Source: Streptomyces seoulensis (lineage in GTDB: Bacteria; Actinomycetota; Actinomycetes; Streptomycetales; Streptomycetaceae). Taken from it: a DNA stretch of 64,000 nucleotides. The stretch spans positions 1,054,001-1,118,000 of the forward strand of contig CP054936.1 in NCBI GenBank assembly GCA_013364255.1, read 5' to 3'. Made by a program: the position numbers and the translations under genes. The stretch's first letter is position 1. The number at the start of each line of letters is the position of its first letter. Below the pieces are notes generated by a model. It saw only the letters and a program-made list of their open reading frames with translations, was not told where the DNA came from and made no database searches. Shown piece by piece: positions 8,833 to 16,928 of the stretch.

Positions 8833-9040
8833 TGACAGTCGCATTCGGGCACTCCCTAGCATGCGGCCTACACCGTCGTCCGCATCCGCTCTACCATGGG
8901 GGCCGGGCCCCGCACACGGCGACCGCCACGAAGCGGACCGCCACTGGCCGGTGCGCAGGCCACCGTGAAGCGCACACGCACACATGCCGGGCCACGTCCT
9001 CGACGTCGGGGACCGAGCCGATGAAGGAGGGGCTGCAGCC

Positions 9041-9424
9041 ATGAGTTCGCTGTTGACCGAGAGCGACCTCATCCACGAGGAAGAGGTGGTGTGGCTGGAG
9101 AACCCGGAAAAGCTCGACTACGTCCGTCAGGCGCTCGACAAGACCAAGCGCCGCAACACCAAGCCTCCCTACGCCCGTGACGGCCGCATGGTCGGGTACG
9201 CCCTGCTGGACGACGAGGCCACCCCCGACCCGGACAGCGGCCTGTACAAGCGGCGGGTCTTCTTCCTGCTGCCGCACGACCGGGACAGCCTGCCGGACGG
9301 CCTCTACCGCGAGGGCGCCCCGGGCGAGGCCATCGACCCGCGCACCATCGAGCCCGGCAAGCCCGGTGCCAAGACGCCGCGCTCGCAGCGGGGTCCGGTG
9401 GCCATGGCGTCCTCGACGCCGTGA
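9041..9424 (+). CDS. Small conserved hypothetical protein (DUF6009-like)
   Basis: This 127-aa protein begins MSSLLTESD and is acidic at the N-terminus, with a DKTKRRN basic patch and a conserved-looking LPHDRDSLPDGLY segment. GAAGGAGG at 9023-9030 supports the ATG at 9041; longer in-frame extensions have no such site. It resembles the DUF6009 family as I recall it, which occurs on Streptomyces plasmids and chromosome arms. No function is known. It follows the helicase by about 208 bp in the same direction and may belong to the replication or maintenance block. Confidence 0.7.
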   Translation: MSSLLTESDLIHEEEVVWLENPEKLDYVRQALDKTKRRNTKPPYARDGRMVGYALLDDEATPDPDSGLYKRRVFFLLPHDRDSLPDGLYREGAPGEAIDPRTIEPGKPGAKTPRSQRGPVAMASSTP

Positions 9425-9618
9425 GGACACCTGCGGCGTAACGACACGCCACCAGCCCCTCCCCCGGCGTCCTGCGGGCACGCTGGAGGGCCTGAGGGGC
9501 GCTGTGAGGGCCGTACAGAGGGCCAGGCGAGTGAGCGGCCCAGCCAGCCGGGATCCCACGGCTCCAGGAGCGCCTGAGAGCCCCTGTGCCGCGTGTCAGC
9601 CATCGAGGAGAGGCCGCC

Positions 9619-9870
9619 GTGCTGAGCCTGGATCTGCATCCGCTGTTCCGCAACAACCGCGACATCGAACTGGCGCTGCGGCAGTTCGTCTTCCGAGCCC
9701 ATCAGTCGGGCGAGCCCGTCGTGGAGATCATTCCCGGCAAGGGAACAGGGCAGCTGCGCAACCGCGTCCTGACCTTCCTGGGGCAGAAGCACATCAGGAA
9801 GCTGTACGACCGGGTCGAGGTCAGCGAGGCCAACACCGGCCGCGTCCTCGTGCACTTCACCCCCCGCTGA
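9619..9870 (+). CDS. Small Smr-domain protein
   Basis: This 83-aa protein is almost entirely an Smr (small MutS-related) domain. LDLHPLF near the start and IIPGKGTGQLR in the middle correspond to the family's LDLHG and HGKGTG motifs. Smr domains are nicking endonucleases or nucleic-acid-binding modules; stand-alone versions in actinobacteria are uncharacterised. The GTG at 9619 is chosen because GAGGAG lies about 7 nt upstream; an ATG/GTG-type extension to 9586 is possible but has no ribosome-binding site. It is the last gene co-directional with parAB-rep, so it could be a nuclease accessory of the replicon. Confidence 0.75.
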   Translation: MLSLDLHPLFRNNRDIELALRQFVFRAHQSGEPVVEIIPGKGTGQLRNRVLTFLGQKHIRKLYDRVEVSEANTGRVLVHFTPR

Positions 9871-9962
9871 GCCATCGGATGTCCCGTTCTCCGACGCCGG
9901 TCCCTTCAGCCCCTCCCCCGGCCGACGGCCCCGCCTCGGAAGGGCGCGCCTAGCCTGTAGGC

Positions 9963-10463
9963 GTGACTCAGCAGCCCGGTCGTCAGGACCGATCCGCAGA
10001 AGCCGCAGAAGCCACCGAGGCCACCGAGGCCGCGGCAGCAGGTGAGGCCAACCTCGGTGGTGCGCTGTACGACGCCATCGGCCTGGTGGCACGGCGGCTG
10101 CGACACAGTCGGGCGCCGGGTGAGCTGTCACTGCCCGAGCGTTCGGCCCTGTCCCGGCTGGCCGCGGCGGGACCGGCTTCGGCGGCCGAGCTGGCACGGG
10201 TCGAACAGGTCACCGCGCAGGCCATGGGCACCGTCGTGAACGGGCTGGAGACGCGCGGTTTCGTCCGGCGCCGGCCCGATCCCCATGACCGCAGGCGGAT
10301 CATCGTGTCGCTCACCGAGACCGGCGAAGATGTGCTGCGGCGCAAGCGGGAAGCCCGTGGCCGGCAACTGGCCACCGTGCTGACCGAGCGGTTCACCCCC
10401 GCCGAACTCCAGACCCTCGCGGCCGCCGCTCCCCTACTGGAACGTCTGGGCGAACACCTCTGA
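9963..10463 (+). CDS. MarR-family transcriptional regulator
   Basis: This 166-aa winged-helix protein has a disordered Ala/Glu/Thr-rich N-terminus to about residue 28, then a MarR core. The recognition segment SAAELARVEQVTAQAMGTVV and the wing FVRRRPDPHDRRRIIVSLTETG are clear. MarR dimers usually repress nearby genes and are released by small phenolic or oxidant ligands. The oxidoreductase gene 118 bp downstream in the same direction is the likely target or partner. Start is GTG. Confidence 0.88.
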   Translation: MTQQPGRQDRSAEAAEATEATEAAAAGEANLGGALYDAIGLVARRLRHSRAPGELSLPERSALSRLAAAGPASAAELARVEQVTAQAMGTVVNGLETRGFVRRRPDPHDRRRIIVSLTETGEDVLRRKREARGRQLATVLTERFTPAELQTLAAAAPLLERLGEHL

Positions 10464-10581
10464 CACTCCACGGCAACCACTCCCCCACCGCCGGTCTTCG
10501 CCCCCACCGCATCGACCAGCTGAACACGCCACCCGAAACCCCGGCGGATGAACGCTCGCCGGGAATGGGCACCCGTCCGGC

Positions 10582-11607
10582 ATGAGCAACAGCACCATGC
10601 GCGCCGTCGGCTACCGCAAGAGTCTGCCGATCGGCGACGAGGACAGTCTGATCGACCTGGAGCTCCCCCTTCCGGAGCCGGGCCCCCACGACCTGCTGGT
10701 GGAAGTGGCGGCCGTCGCCGTCAACCCCGTCGACTACAAGATCCGGCAGAGCAACGATCCCGGCGGGGAGCCGAAGGTGCTCGGCTGGGACGCGGCGGGC
10801 ACGGTCGTCACGGTCGGCGAGAAGGTGGAAGGGTTCACGGCCGGCGACGAGGTGTACTACGCCGGCGCCCTCGACCGGCCCGGAGCGAACTCGGAGTACC
10901 ACGTCGTCGACGAGCGTCTCGTCGCGCACAAGCCGACCACGCTCTCCTTCACCGAGGCCGCCGCTCTCCCGCTGACCTCGCTCACCGCCTGGGAGGGGCT
11001 GTTCGAGCGGCTGGGTCTGGAGAACGGCGGACTGAACCAGGACGGCGCGCTGCTGATCACCGCGGCGGCCGGCGGCGTCGGGTCCATCGTGGCCCAACTG
11101 GCCCGCGCCCTGACCAGCCTGACCGTCATCGGGACCGCTTCCCGCCCGGAGACCGTCGAGTTCGCCACCCGGATGGGCGTGCAGCATGTCATCGACCACC
11201 ACAAGCCACTGGTCCCCCAGCTCGCCGAGGTGGCGCCGGACCGCCTGACTCATGTGTTCGGCACCGCCCACACCGACCGCAACCTGGCCGACTACGCCGA
11301 GGCGATGCGGCCCTTCGGCCGGATCGTCGCCATCGACGACTTCGAGTCCCTGCCGATCGGGGTGCTGAAGCCCAAGAGCATCTCGTTCCACTGGGAGTTC
11401 ATGTTCACCCGCTCCCTCTTCCGGACTCCGGACCAGGCCCGGCAGCAGCACATCCTGGAACAGGTCGCCCGCCTGGTGGACGCGGGCGTTCTCACCACCA
11501 CCGCCACCAGGGATCTGGGCCCGGCCAACGCCGCGGCCCTCCGGGAGGCGCACCGCATCCTGGAGTCCGGCTCGGCCATCGGCAAGATCACTCTCACCGG
11601 CTTCTGA
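10582..11607 (+). CDS. Zinc-type alcohol dehydrogenase-like / quinone oxidoreductase (MDR superfamily)
   Basis: This 341-aa medium-chain reductase begins MRAVGYRKSL after a short lead. It has the GroES-like domain motif VAVNPVDYKIR, LGWDAAGTVVTVG, and the nucleotide-binding AAAGGVGSIVAQLA. No catalytic zinc Cys ligands are visible, so it fits the zinc-independent quinone oxidoreductase-like branch that uses NADPH. It would reduce quinones or enones in the cytoplasm. It follows a MarR regulator, a common pairing for redox-stress genes, and a strong terminator lies downstream. Confidence 0.85.
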   Translation: MSNSTMRAVGYRKSLPIGDEDSLIDLELPLPEPGPHDLLVEVAAVAVNPVDYKIRQSNDPGGEPKVLGWDAAGTVVTVGEKVEGFTAGDEVYYAGALDRPGANSEYHVVDERLVAHKPTTLSFTEAAALPLTSLTAWEGLFERLGLENGGLNQDGALLITAAAGGVGSIVAQLARALTSLTVIGTASRPETVEFATRMGVQHVIDHHKPLVPQLAEVAPDRLTHVFGTAHTDRNLADYAEAMRPFGRIVAIDDFESLPIGVLKPKSISFHWEFMFTRSLFRTPDQARQQHILEQVARLVDAGVLTTTATRDLGPANAAALREAHRILESGSAIGKITLTGF

Positions 11608-11669
11608 CCAACATCCTGCCCCTCCCCCACCCCTCCCCCACCGACGGAGCACAGGGCCAGGAAGGACAT

Positions 11670-11713
11670 GAGGCCGGTGCGACACCCGGGAGTAAGGGTG
11701 TCGCACCGGCCTC
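11670..11713. terminator. Bidirectional terminator between oxidoreductase gene and argG
   Basis: An 18-bp perfect stem (11670-11687 with 11696-11713) encloses the 8-nt loop GGGAGTAA. It is placed between the convergent ends of the oxidoreductase gene and argG. Confidence 0.9.
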
Positions 11714-11774
11714 TCATCGAGCCGACGTCTCCTGGGGGCCACCGTCAGGGCCGTCTCCCCCACTGCCGGGCCGC

Positions 11775-13256
<1,482 letters not shown>

Positions 13257-13271
13257 GAGGGGGGTCAGAGG

Positions 13272-13556
13272 GTGCGTCGGGACGCCTCCCCCCTCCCCCG
13301 CCTCCCCCTCGGCTATTACGGCGTAATAATCGACGGCGACCACGAGGCAGGGACCGAGCTCAAGCTCCGCGCACGCGGCGCGGGATTCCAGGCCAAGCAC
13401 AGGACGGTGACGGTCGTGGTCGATCAGCCGGCCTTGATCAGCACCCTGCCGCTGGTGGTCACGCGGGACACGGGCTGCCCGGTCGCCTACCTGCCGGGGC
13501 TGACGGTGCGGCGGATCGCCGATTATGAACCGCGGCCGTCGGCCGCAGTCACCTGA
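13272..13556 (+). CDS. Possible small ORF or gene remnant, unknown function
   Basis: A 94-aa reading frame from GTG 13272 ends with protein-like sequence (GTELKLRARGAGFQ..., VVVDQPALISTLPLVVTRDTG). The first 15 or so residues are Pro-rich and cross palindrome copy 1, which encodes YYGVI, so the true start may be downstream or lost. Purine-rich sequence precedes the GTG. I do not recognise a family. It may be a real small gene, or the 3' remnant of a larger one whose start was replaced by the palindrome-bearing segment. Confidence 0.3.
   Translation: MRRDASPLPRLPLGYYGVIIDGDHEAGTELKLRARGAGFQAKHRTVTVVVDQPALISTLPLVVTRDTGCPVAYLPGLTVRRIADYEPRPSAAVT
13314..13328. repeat. 15-bp palindrome, copy 1 (TATTACGSCGTAATA)
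   Basis: TATTACG-G-CGTAATA, a perfect 7-bp dyad with one central base. It lies 94 bp upstream of the argG start and inside the possible small ORF. Confidence 0.95.
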
Positions 13557-13896
13557 CCTGTGAGTCTGCGAGGAGGACTACTCGATCGGCTTCGACGTCG
13601 AAGTCGACTTCATCAGCAGCATGGAAGCGGAAGATCGCCAATACATCGGCAGTCGGCCAGACCCGCAAGTCCGGGCACTCGGCATCCGCTGGGCGGGACA
13701 GCACGGCCTCCGCCCGGGGCGCTGGAAACACCGTCCCTCCCTCGGAGTACTGGCACTTCCAGCCCTTCTCCGCGACAAGATCAAGGACCGTCTGCCAGTC
13801 CTCGATCGAGGCATCCGGGACACGCACGTCCGGCAGCGGCCCCATCAAAGCCGGGTCGAAGAAGCACTTCACGTCATCCCACAGCAGATCAGCCAC
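13549..13896 (-). pseudogene. Conserved hypothetical protein, probably C-terminally truncated
   Basis: This 115-aa ORF starts GTG 13896 and reads MADLLWDDVKCFFDPALMG..., with EDWQTVLDLV and AVLSRPADAECPDLRVWP. It resembles a Streptomyces hypothetical family as I recall it, which normally continues another 25-30 residues after a 'FDVxxxE'-like segment. Here the frame ends in RVVLLADSQVR after DFDVEADR, so the 3' end may have been cut or replaced. Its 3' end meets that of the possible small ORF, with 8 bp overlap, which would mark a recombination junction. If homologues of this exact length exist, it is simply a short intact gene. Confidence 0.45.
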
Positions 13897-14035
13897 CCCG
13901 CCATGCTCCCCGGCTCACCGACTCGACACACCCCCGTTCCCTTGACCAAAGAACATAGGGGCACCCCCCACAGGGACCACAGGGACCAACAACTCCAACT
14001 AACGCGCGGAGGCGGAGCCAGGCCCTCCGCCTTCC

Positions 14036-14050
14036 TATTACGGCGTAATA
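14036..14050. repeat. 15-bp palindrome, copy 2
   Basis: TATTACG-G-CGTAATA between the first iterons of cluster 2. Confidence 0.95.
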
Positions 14051-14340
14051 AACCGAACCTCGGGGAGGGGGTCTCCCCCGCGGAGTCTTCGGTCCCTGTG
14101 CTGCCGGGCGCTGGCCGGTGTGGGCCATACGCGCGGATCACTGCCCCTACACGGCTCAACGATCCGGCGGGGCTGAGTCCCTGGTCCCTGCACGGGGAAA
14201 AGCTGCATCGCAGGGACCAACAGGGCCAGGGACCCAGCGCAGGGGCGGAACAGGGTCTGCGGGTTTTTGGTCCCTGAGCCTTGGTCCCTGGTATTTATGC
14301 AGGTCAGAGGCTTGCGAGACCTCCAGAAGGGACCAGAGGG

Positions 14341-14430
14341 ACCAAAATCGCTAATTATGACGTGCTCAACTACTTGTTTGTATGCGCGCGTGCGTATGAA
14401 CACACAAACAAGATTCAGCTCATAATTGGC
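14341..14430. other. AT-rich segment with nested inverted repeats (candidate DNA-unwinding element)
   Basis: GC here is about 42%, against roughly 70% around it. Outer arms AATTATGA (14353-14360) and TCATAATT (14420-14427) enclose inner arms CTTGTTTGT (14373-14381) and ACAAACAAG (14404-14412), all exact. The centre is an alternating purine/pyrimidine GCGCGCGTGCGTA tract. Iterons flank it on both sides. AT-rich DNA inside an iteron array is the usual layout of a melting region in an iteron origin; that role is inferred. Confidence 0.6.
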
Positions 14431-14837
14431 GAGTTTGGTCCCTACAGTCCCTCAGTCCCTGGGTAAAAACCCTCTGACCTGCGGAAACGTAGGAGGGACC
14501 GAGCCCCGACCGAGCCCCGGCCGGGCCCTGTCTTTTGGTCCCTGGTCTCTGATAGTCCCTACAGGGACCGACCGTGTCGTCGCCGCTGCCGCAGGCCGGT
14601 CGTTTTCCACTGGGAATCCTTGGTCCCTGGTCCCTGCTTCTCCGCCCTTGGGACCATGAGCTTGGGTCCCTGTGCCTTCAGCCCCTTGTGGTCGGTCCCT
14701 GCCCTCTGGTTCCTTTCCCGATTCCGTCCCTCGACGCCCCGAACCAGGAACCGAGTCACTTGGGTCCCTTCGGTCCCGGTCCGGTAGACGTGGCCCGACT
14801 GCTGCCGAAGCAGGCTGCTTTGACGGTGCGTCGGGAA

Positions 14838-14866
14838 GCTGGGCTATTACGCCGTAATAGCCCAGC
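14838..14866. repeat. 15-bp palindrome, copy 3, extended to a 29-bp dyad
   Basis: The core TATTACG-C-CGTAATA (14845-14859) is extended by GCTGGGC and GCCCAGC on the two sides, giving 14-bp perfect arms around one central base. It lies about 110 bp upstream of the HTH gene. A stem this long could also act as a terminator. Confidence 0.9.
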
Positions 14867-14930
14867 CCCCCTGAAAAGACCGAGGCCAGCCCCAGGTAGC
14901 CAGCCTTGACGTGCTCTCAGCAGAAGCAGT

Positions 14931-14945
14931 TTCACAGTATGTGAA
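14931..14945 (+). promoter_or_regulatory. Operator-like dyad TTCACA-GTA-TGTGAA before the HTH gene
   Basis: Perfect 6-bp arms lie 29-43 bp upstream of the ATG at 14974. A TTGACG hexamer at 14906-14911 may be the -35 element, so a bound protein would sit on the promoter. No -10 is clear. Likely autoregulation or control by an outside GntR-like regulator; inferred. Confidence 0.55.
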
Positions 14946-14973
14946 TCTCACGCTGTCGGGCAGACTCCTCTGT

Positions 14974-15804
14974 ATGGCGAAACGCAGGCAGACAGCGACC
15001 AGACCCACAAAGCCGCTGGTCAAGCCGCCTATCCGAGTCGGTTCCCTGGACGCCGGCGCAGTGGTCGCCGAGCTGAGGCAGGTGCACGAGGCCGCCGGAG
15101 ACCCGGACGTCGAACGCATGCCGAGCGACGAGGAGATCTACGGAGCGCTCCTCTACACCGAGAAGCATGCCTCCGCACTTCGGCGTTGTGCTGCTGAGGT
15201 ACAGCAGTCCGCTGCCCTGAAACGCGTTCAACTGTGGGAGTACCTAAGGGAGCAAGCGGATGTACATCAGCTCCGTGCCGTGACCGATGCCCGCGGCGCG
15301 GGCGCTCCGTGGGTGCGACTCGCCCCCGCGCTGGCCGTGGCGGCCCCCAGCGCGGCGTACAACAAGGCGAAGCGTTTGCAGGCCGTCACTTTGGTCGATG
15401 GCACAGCCGAGGCGCGCCCGATCCGCCGGACCCCTGAGGCGGTGCTCGAAGCGGAGCGCCGCCAGGCGCTGGAGGCAGAAGCCGAGCGGCGCCGGCAAGA
15501 AGCCGCCGAGCGCTCTCACCGGTTGCTGCTCCCTGTCGCGCGCCGACTTGTCGAGCAACGCGAGGCGCTGGTCCTGGACGAGGATGCCGAGTACTGGTTG
15601 GACGAGATCTCAGCCGTGCTTCCCGACTGTGTCACCCCTACCCAGATGCTCAGCCTCAGCCGATATCTTGCAGCGGCTGTTCGGTCCCTGCGAAAGCAGG
15701 AACAACGCACCGCCGTTCCTGTCGCCTCGACGCAGGAAGCCCACGCGGCGTACCTGGCAGCGGCCGCCCTCCAGGCCGAGTCAGGTGCCTCGCCCGGCGC
15801 CTGA
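14974..15804 (+). CDS. Unknown protein with a possible central helix-turn-helix and Arg/Glu-rich coiled coil
   Basis: This 276-aa protein starts at ATG 14974 (a GTG at 14911 would add 21 residues across the operator and is less likely). The N-terminus is basic (MAKRRQTATRPTKP). Residues about 30-95 are helical, with EEIYGALLYTEKHASALRR. Residues about 100-130 (GAPWVRLAPALAVAAPSAAYNKAKRL, split) look like the 'W..la.aLgvs..aay.r..RL' helix-turn-helix seen in many actinobacterial proteins. Residues 155-190 form a charged coiled coil (EAERRQALEAEAERRRQEA), and a helical C-terminal domain follows. I cannot name a family. It sits in the middle of the palindrome/iteron region, with palindrome copies on both sides, so it is the prime candidate to bind them. 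Confidence 0.75.
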   Translation: MAKRRQTATRPTKPLVKPPIRVGSLDAGAVVAELRQVHEAAGDPDVERMPSDEEIYGALLYTEKHASALRRCAAEVQQSAALKRVQLWEYLREQADVHQLRAVTDARGAGAPWVRLAPALAVAAPSAAYNKAKRLQAVTLVDGTAEARPIRRTPEAVLEAERRQALEAEAERRRQEAAERSHRLLLPVARRLVEQREALVLDEDAEYWLDEISAVLPDCVTPTQMLSLSRYLAAAVRSLRKQEQRTAVPVASTQEAHAAYLAAAALQAESGASPGA

Positions 15805-15814
15805 GCCGCCGGGT

Positions 15815-15829
15815 TATTACGGCGTAATA
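15815..15829. repeat. 15-bp palindrome, copy 4
   Basis: TATTACG-G-CGTAATA, 11 bp after the stop of the HTH gene. Confidence 0.95.
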
Positions 15830-15935
15830 GAGAAGTGCCGCTGCTGCGGGGCCGTAGCCGTCTCCTCGCAGCCCGGACCACGAGGGTCCGTCACGATCGC
15901 GACGCCCGTTCTGCCCGCGCCGGAGTCGCGCCGAT

Positions 15936-15950
15936 TATTACGCCGTAATA
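15936..15950. repeat. 15-bp palindrome, copy 5
   Basis: TATTACG-C-CGTAATA, 121 bp from copy 4, followed within 7 bp by an AGGGACC heptamer. Confidence 0.95.
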
Positions 15951-16033
15951 GCCAACAGGGACCGAGAGGGCTCCGACACCGAGTCCCCGGCCGGCCAGGA
16001 CGGGCGGACGGGCACCGCTCAGTCCCTCCGAAC

Positions 16034-16048
16034 TATTACGCCGTAATA
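16034..16048. repeat. 15-bp palindrome, copy 6
   Basis: TATTACG-C-CGTAATA, 98 bp from copy 5. It is the last copy seen in the window. Confidence 0.95.
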
Positions 16049-16125
16049 GCTTTACGGACTGGGCTGTAGTGCGGAGACCGCAGACCAGCGCCCTCTGCGG
16101 GTGCGTCCGCCGAGCCTGGCGACAC

Positions 16126-16144
16126 CCCAAACCGGCGGTTTGGG
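16126..16144. terminator. Hairpin CCCAAACC-GGC-GGTTTGGG
   Basis: An 8-bp perfect stem with a 3-nt loop. It marks the right end of the palindrome region, upstream of the tetR gene. It may end transcription from the HTH gene. Confidence 0.45.
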
Positions 16145-16221
16145 CACCTTTCGATTCTGAGGCCCTTCAGACCCTTCGGCCCCTGCTCCGAAGAGGGTCT
16201 TGAGCCTCGTAGTAATTGAGT

Positions 16222-16235
16222 GCTAACTTACTAGC
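16222..16235 (+). promoter_or_regulatory. Operator at the tetR start
   Basis: GCTAACTTACTAGC directly abuts the ATG at 16236, leaving no room for a ribosome-binding site. It shares the half-site CTAACT (AGTTAG on the other strand) with the dyad before the MFS gene, which suggests one repressor binds both. Confidence 0.55.
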
Positions 16236-16805
16236 ATGGTCAGGATGAGCGCGCAGGAACGGCGCGAGAGCGTGATCCGTGCGGCGACGTACGAGTTCGC
16301 CCGCGGCGGCTACTACGGCACCTCCACCGAGGCGATCGCCCGGCGGGTCGGGGTCTCGCAGCCGTATCTGTTCCGGCTCTTCCCGGGCAAGAAGGCGATC
16401 TTCCTCGCGGCGGTCGACCGCTGCACGCAGGACGTGATCCGCATCTTCGAGAAGGCCGCGGAGGGACTGGAGGCTGAGGAAGCCCTGCGCTCCATGGCCA
16501 ACGCGTACAGCCAGGTGATCGTCGAGCGGCCGGAACTCCTCACCCTCCAGTTGCAGACGTACGTCGCGGTGGCCGCCGCCGAGGCCGACGGAGACCACGA
16601 CTTCGGCGAGACCGTCCGCGCCGGCTGGATGCGGTTGTGGGAGGCGGTACACCTTCCGCTCGGCGCGGACGGGGCCGACACGATGACCTTCCTGGCGCAC
16701 GGCATGCTCATCAACGCGCTGGTGGCGATGGGCTTCCCGCCCGAGCACCGGGTGTGGGAGGGGCTGTACCCGTCCGCTCACATCACTGGCCGACTGGAGA
16801 AGTAG
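16236..16805 (+). CDS. TetR-family transcriptional regulator of an efflux gene
   Basis: This 189-aa protein has a TetR HTH at residues about 8-53 (VIRAATYEFARGG...TSTEAIARRVGVSQPYLFRLFPGK) and a helical ligand-binding domain. It is expected to repress itself and the adjacent DHA2 exporter until a drug-like ligand binds. The ATG at 16236 lies against the operator, so the mRNA may be leaderless; ATG 16245 is an alternative start. Its operator half-site recurs before the MFS gene 73-92 bp after the tetR stop. Confidence 0.9.
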   Translation: MVRMSAQERRESVIRAATYEFARGGYYGTSTEAIARRVGVSQPYLFRLFPGKKAIFLAAVDRCTQDVIRIFEKAAEGLEAEEALRSMANAYSQVIVERPELLTLQLQTYVAVAAAEADGDHDFGETVRAGWMRLWEAVHLPLGADGADTMTFLAHGMLINALVAMGFPPEHRVWEGLYPSAHITGRLEK

Positions 16806-16877
16806 AAAGCGTCGAGAGTCGAGAGGGGGGCGGCGTCCTTGGGGAGGGACGTCCCGGGCAGTTCTCTGCCCGGATGA

Positions 16878-16897
16878 GTTAGTCATTCATCACTAAC
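16878..16897 (+). promoter_or_regulatory. TetR operator before the MFS exporter gene
   Basis: GTTAGT (16878-16883), 8-bp spacer, ACTAAC (16892-16897). The dyad lies 31-51 bp upstream of the MFS start and shares AGTTAG with the operator at 16222. Confidence 0.6.
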
Positions 16898-16928
16898 CAA
16901 AGACATCACACGCAACACTGGGGGAGAG

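Larger units (their letters stand above)
13972..14769. repeat. Iteron cluster 2: 19 AGGGACC heptamers in both orientations
   Basis: Plus-oriented copies start at 13972, 13981, 14212, 14228, 14328, 14337, 14494 and 14563. Reverse copies (GGTCCCT) start at 14091, 14183, 14269, 14283, 14437, 14537, 14622, 14629, 14665, 14694 and 14763. Several AGTCCCT near-copies also occur. Two solitary copies lie at 15683 (inside the HTH gene) and 15957. A given heptamer is expected well under once in 800 bp of random DNA. The motif is identical to that in cluster 1, so one protein probably reads both. Confidence 0.85.
13897..14973. other. 1.08-kb non-coding region: iteron cluster 2, AT-rich core, two palindromes
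   Basis: No convincing gene is present. The region contains 19 exact AGGGACC/GGTCCCT heptamers, a 90-bp AT-rich segment with nested inverted repeats, palindrome copies 2 and 3, and the operator-like dyad before the HTH gene. Candidate replication origin or centromere. Confidence 0.7.
15805..16235. other. 431-bp intergenic region with three palindromes
   Basis: It holds palindrome copies 4-6, one isolated AGGGACC (15957-15963), a CCCAAACC/GGTTTGGG hairpin (16126-16144) and the TetR operator (16222-16235). No coding sequence is supported. Confidence 0.7.

Noticed and set aside
8833..9040. Possible extra small ORF between helicase and DUF6009-like genes
   Set aside because: Candidate frames are His/Thr/Arg-rich with no credible start, and they overlap the ribosome-binding site of the next gene.
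13972..14769. AGGGACC clusters considered as CRISPR or insertion-sequence ends
   Set aside because: Heptamers occur in both orientations at irregular spacing, with no spacer regularity and no transposase nearby.
14929..14945. TTCACAGTATGTGAA considered as a chromosomal parS site
   Set aside because: The conserved Streptomyces parS is GTTTCACGTGAAAC; this dyad differs in spacing and centre. No chromosomal parS was seen in the window.
13314..16048. YYGVI peptide recurring in translated frames
   Set aside because: It is only the translation of the 15-bp palindrome in one frame, not a protein motif.
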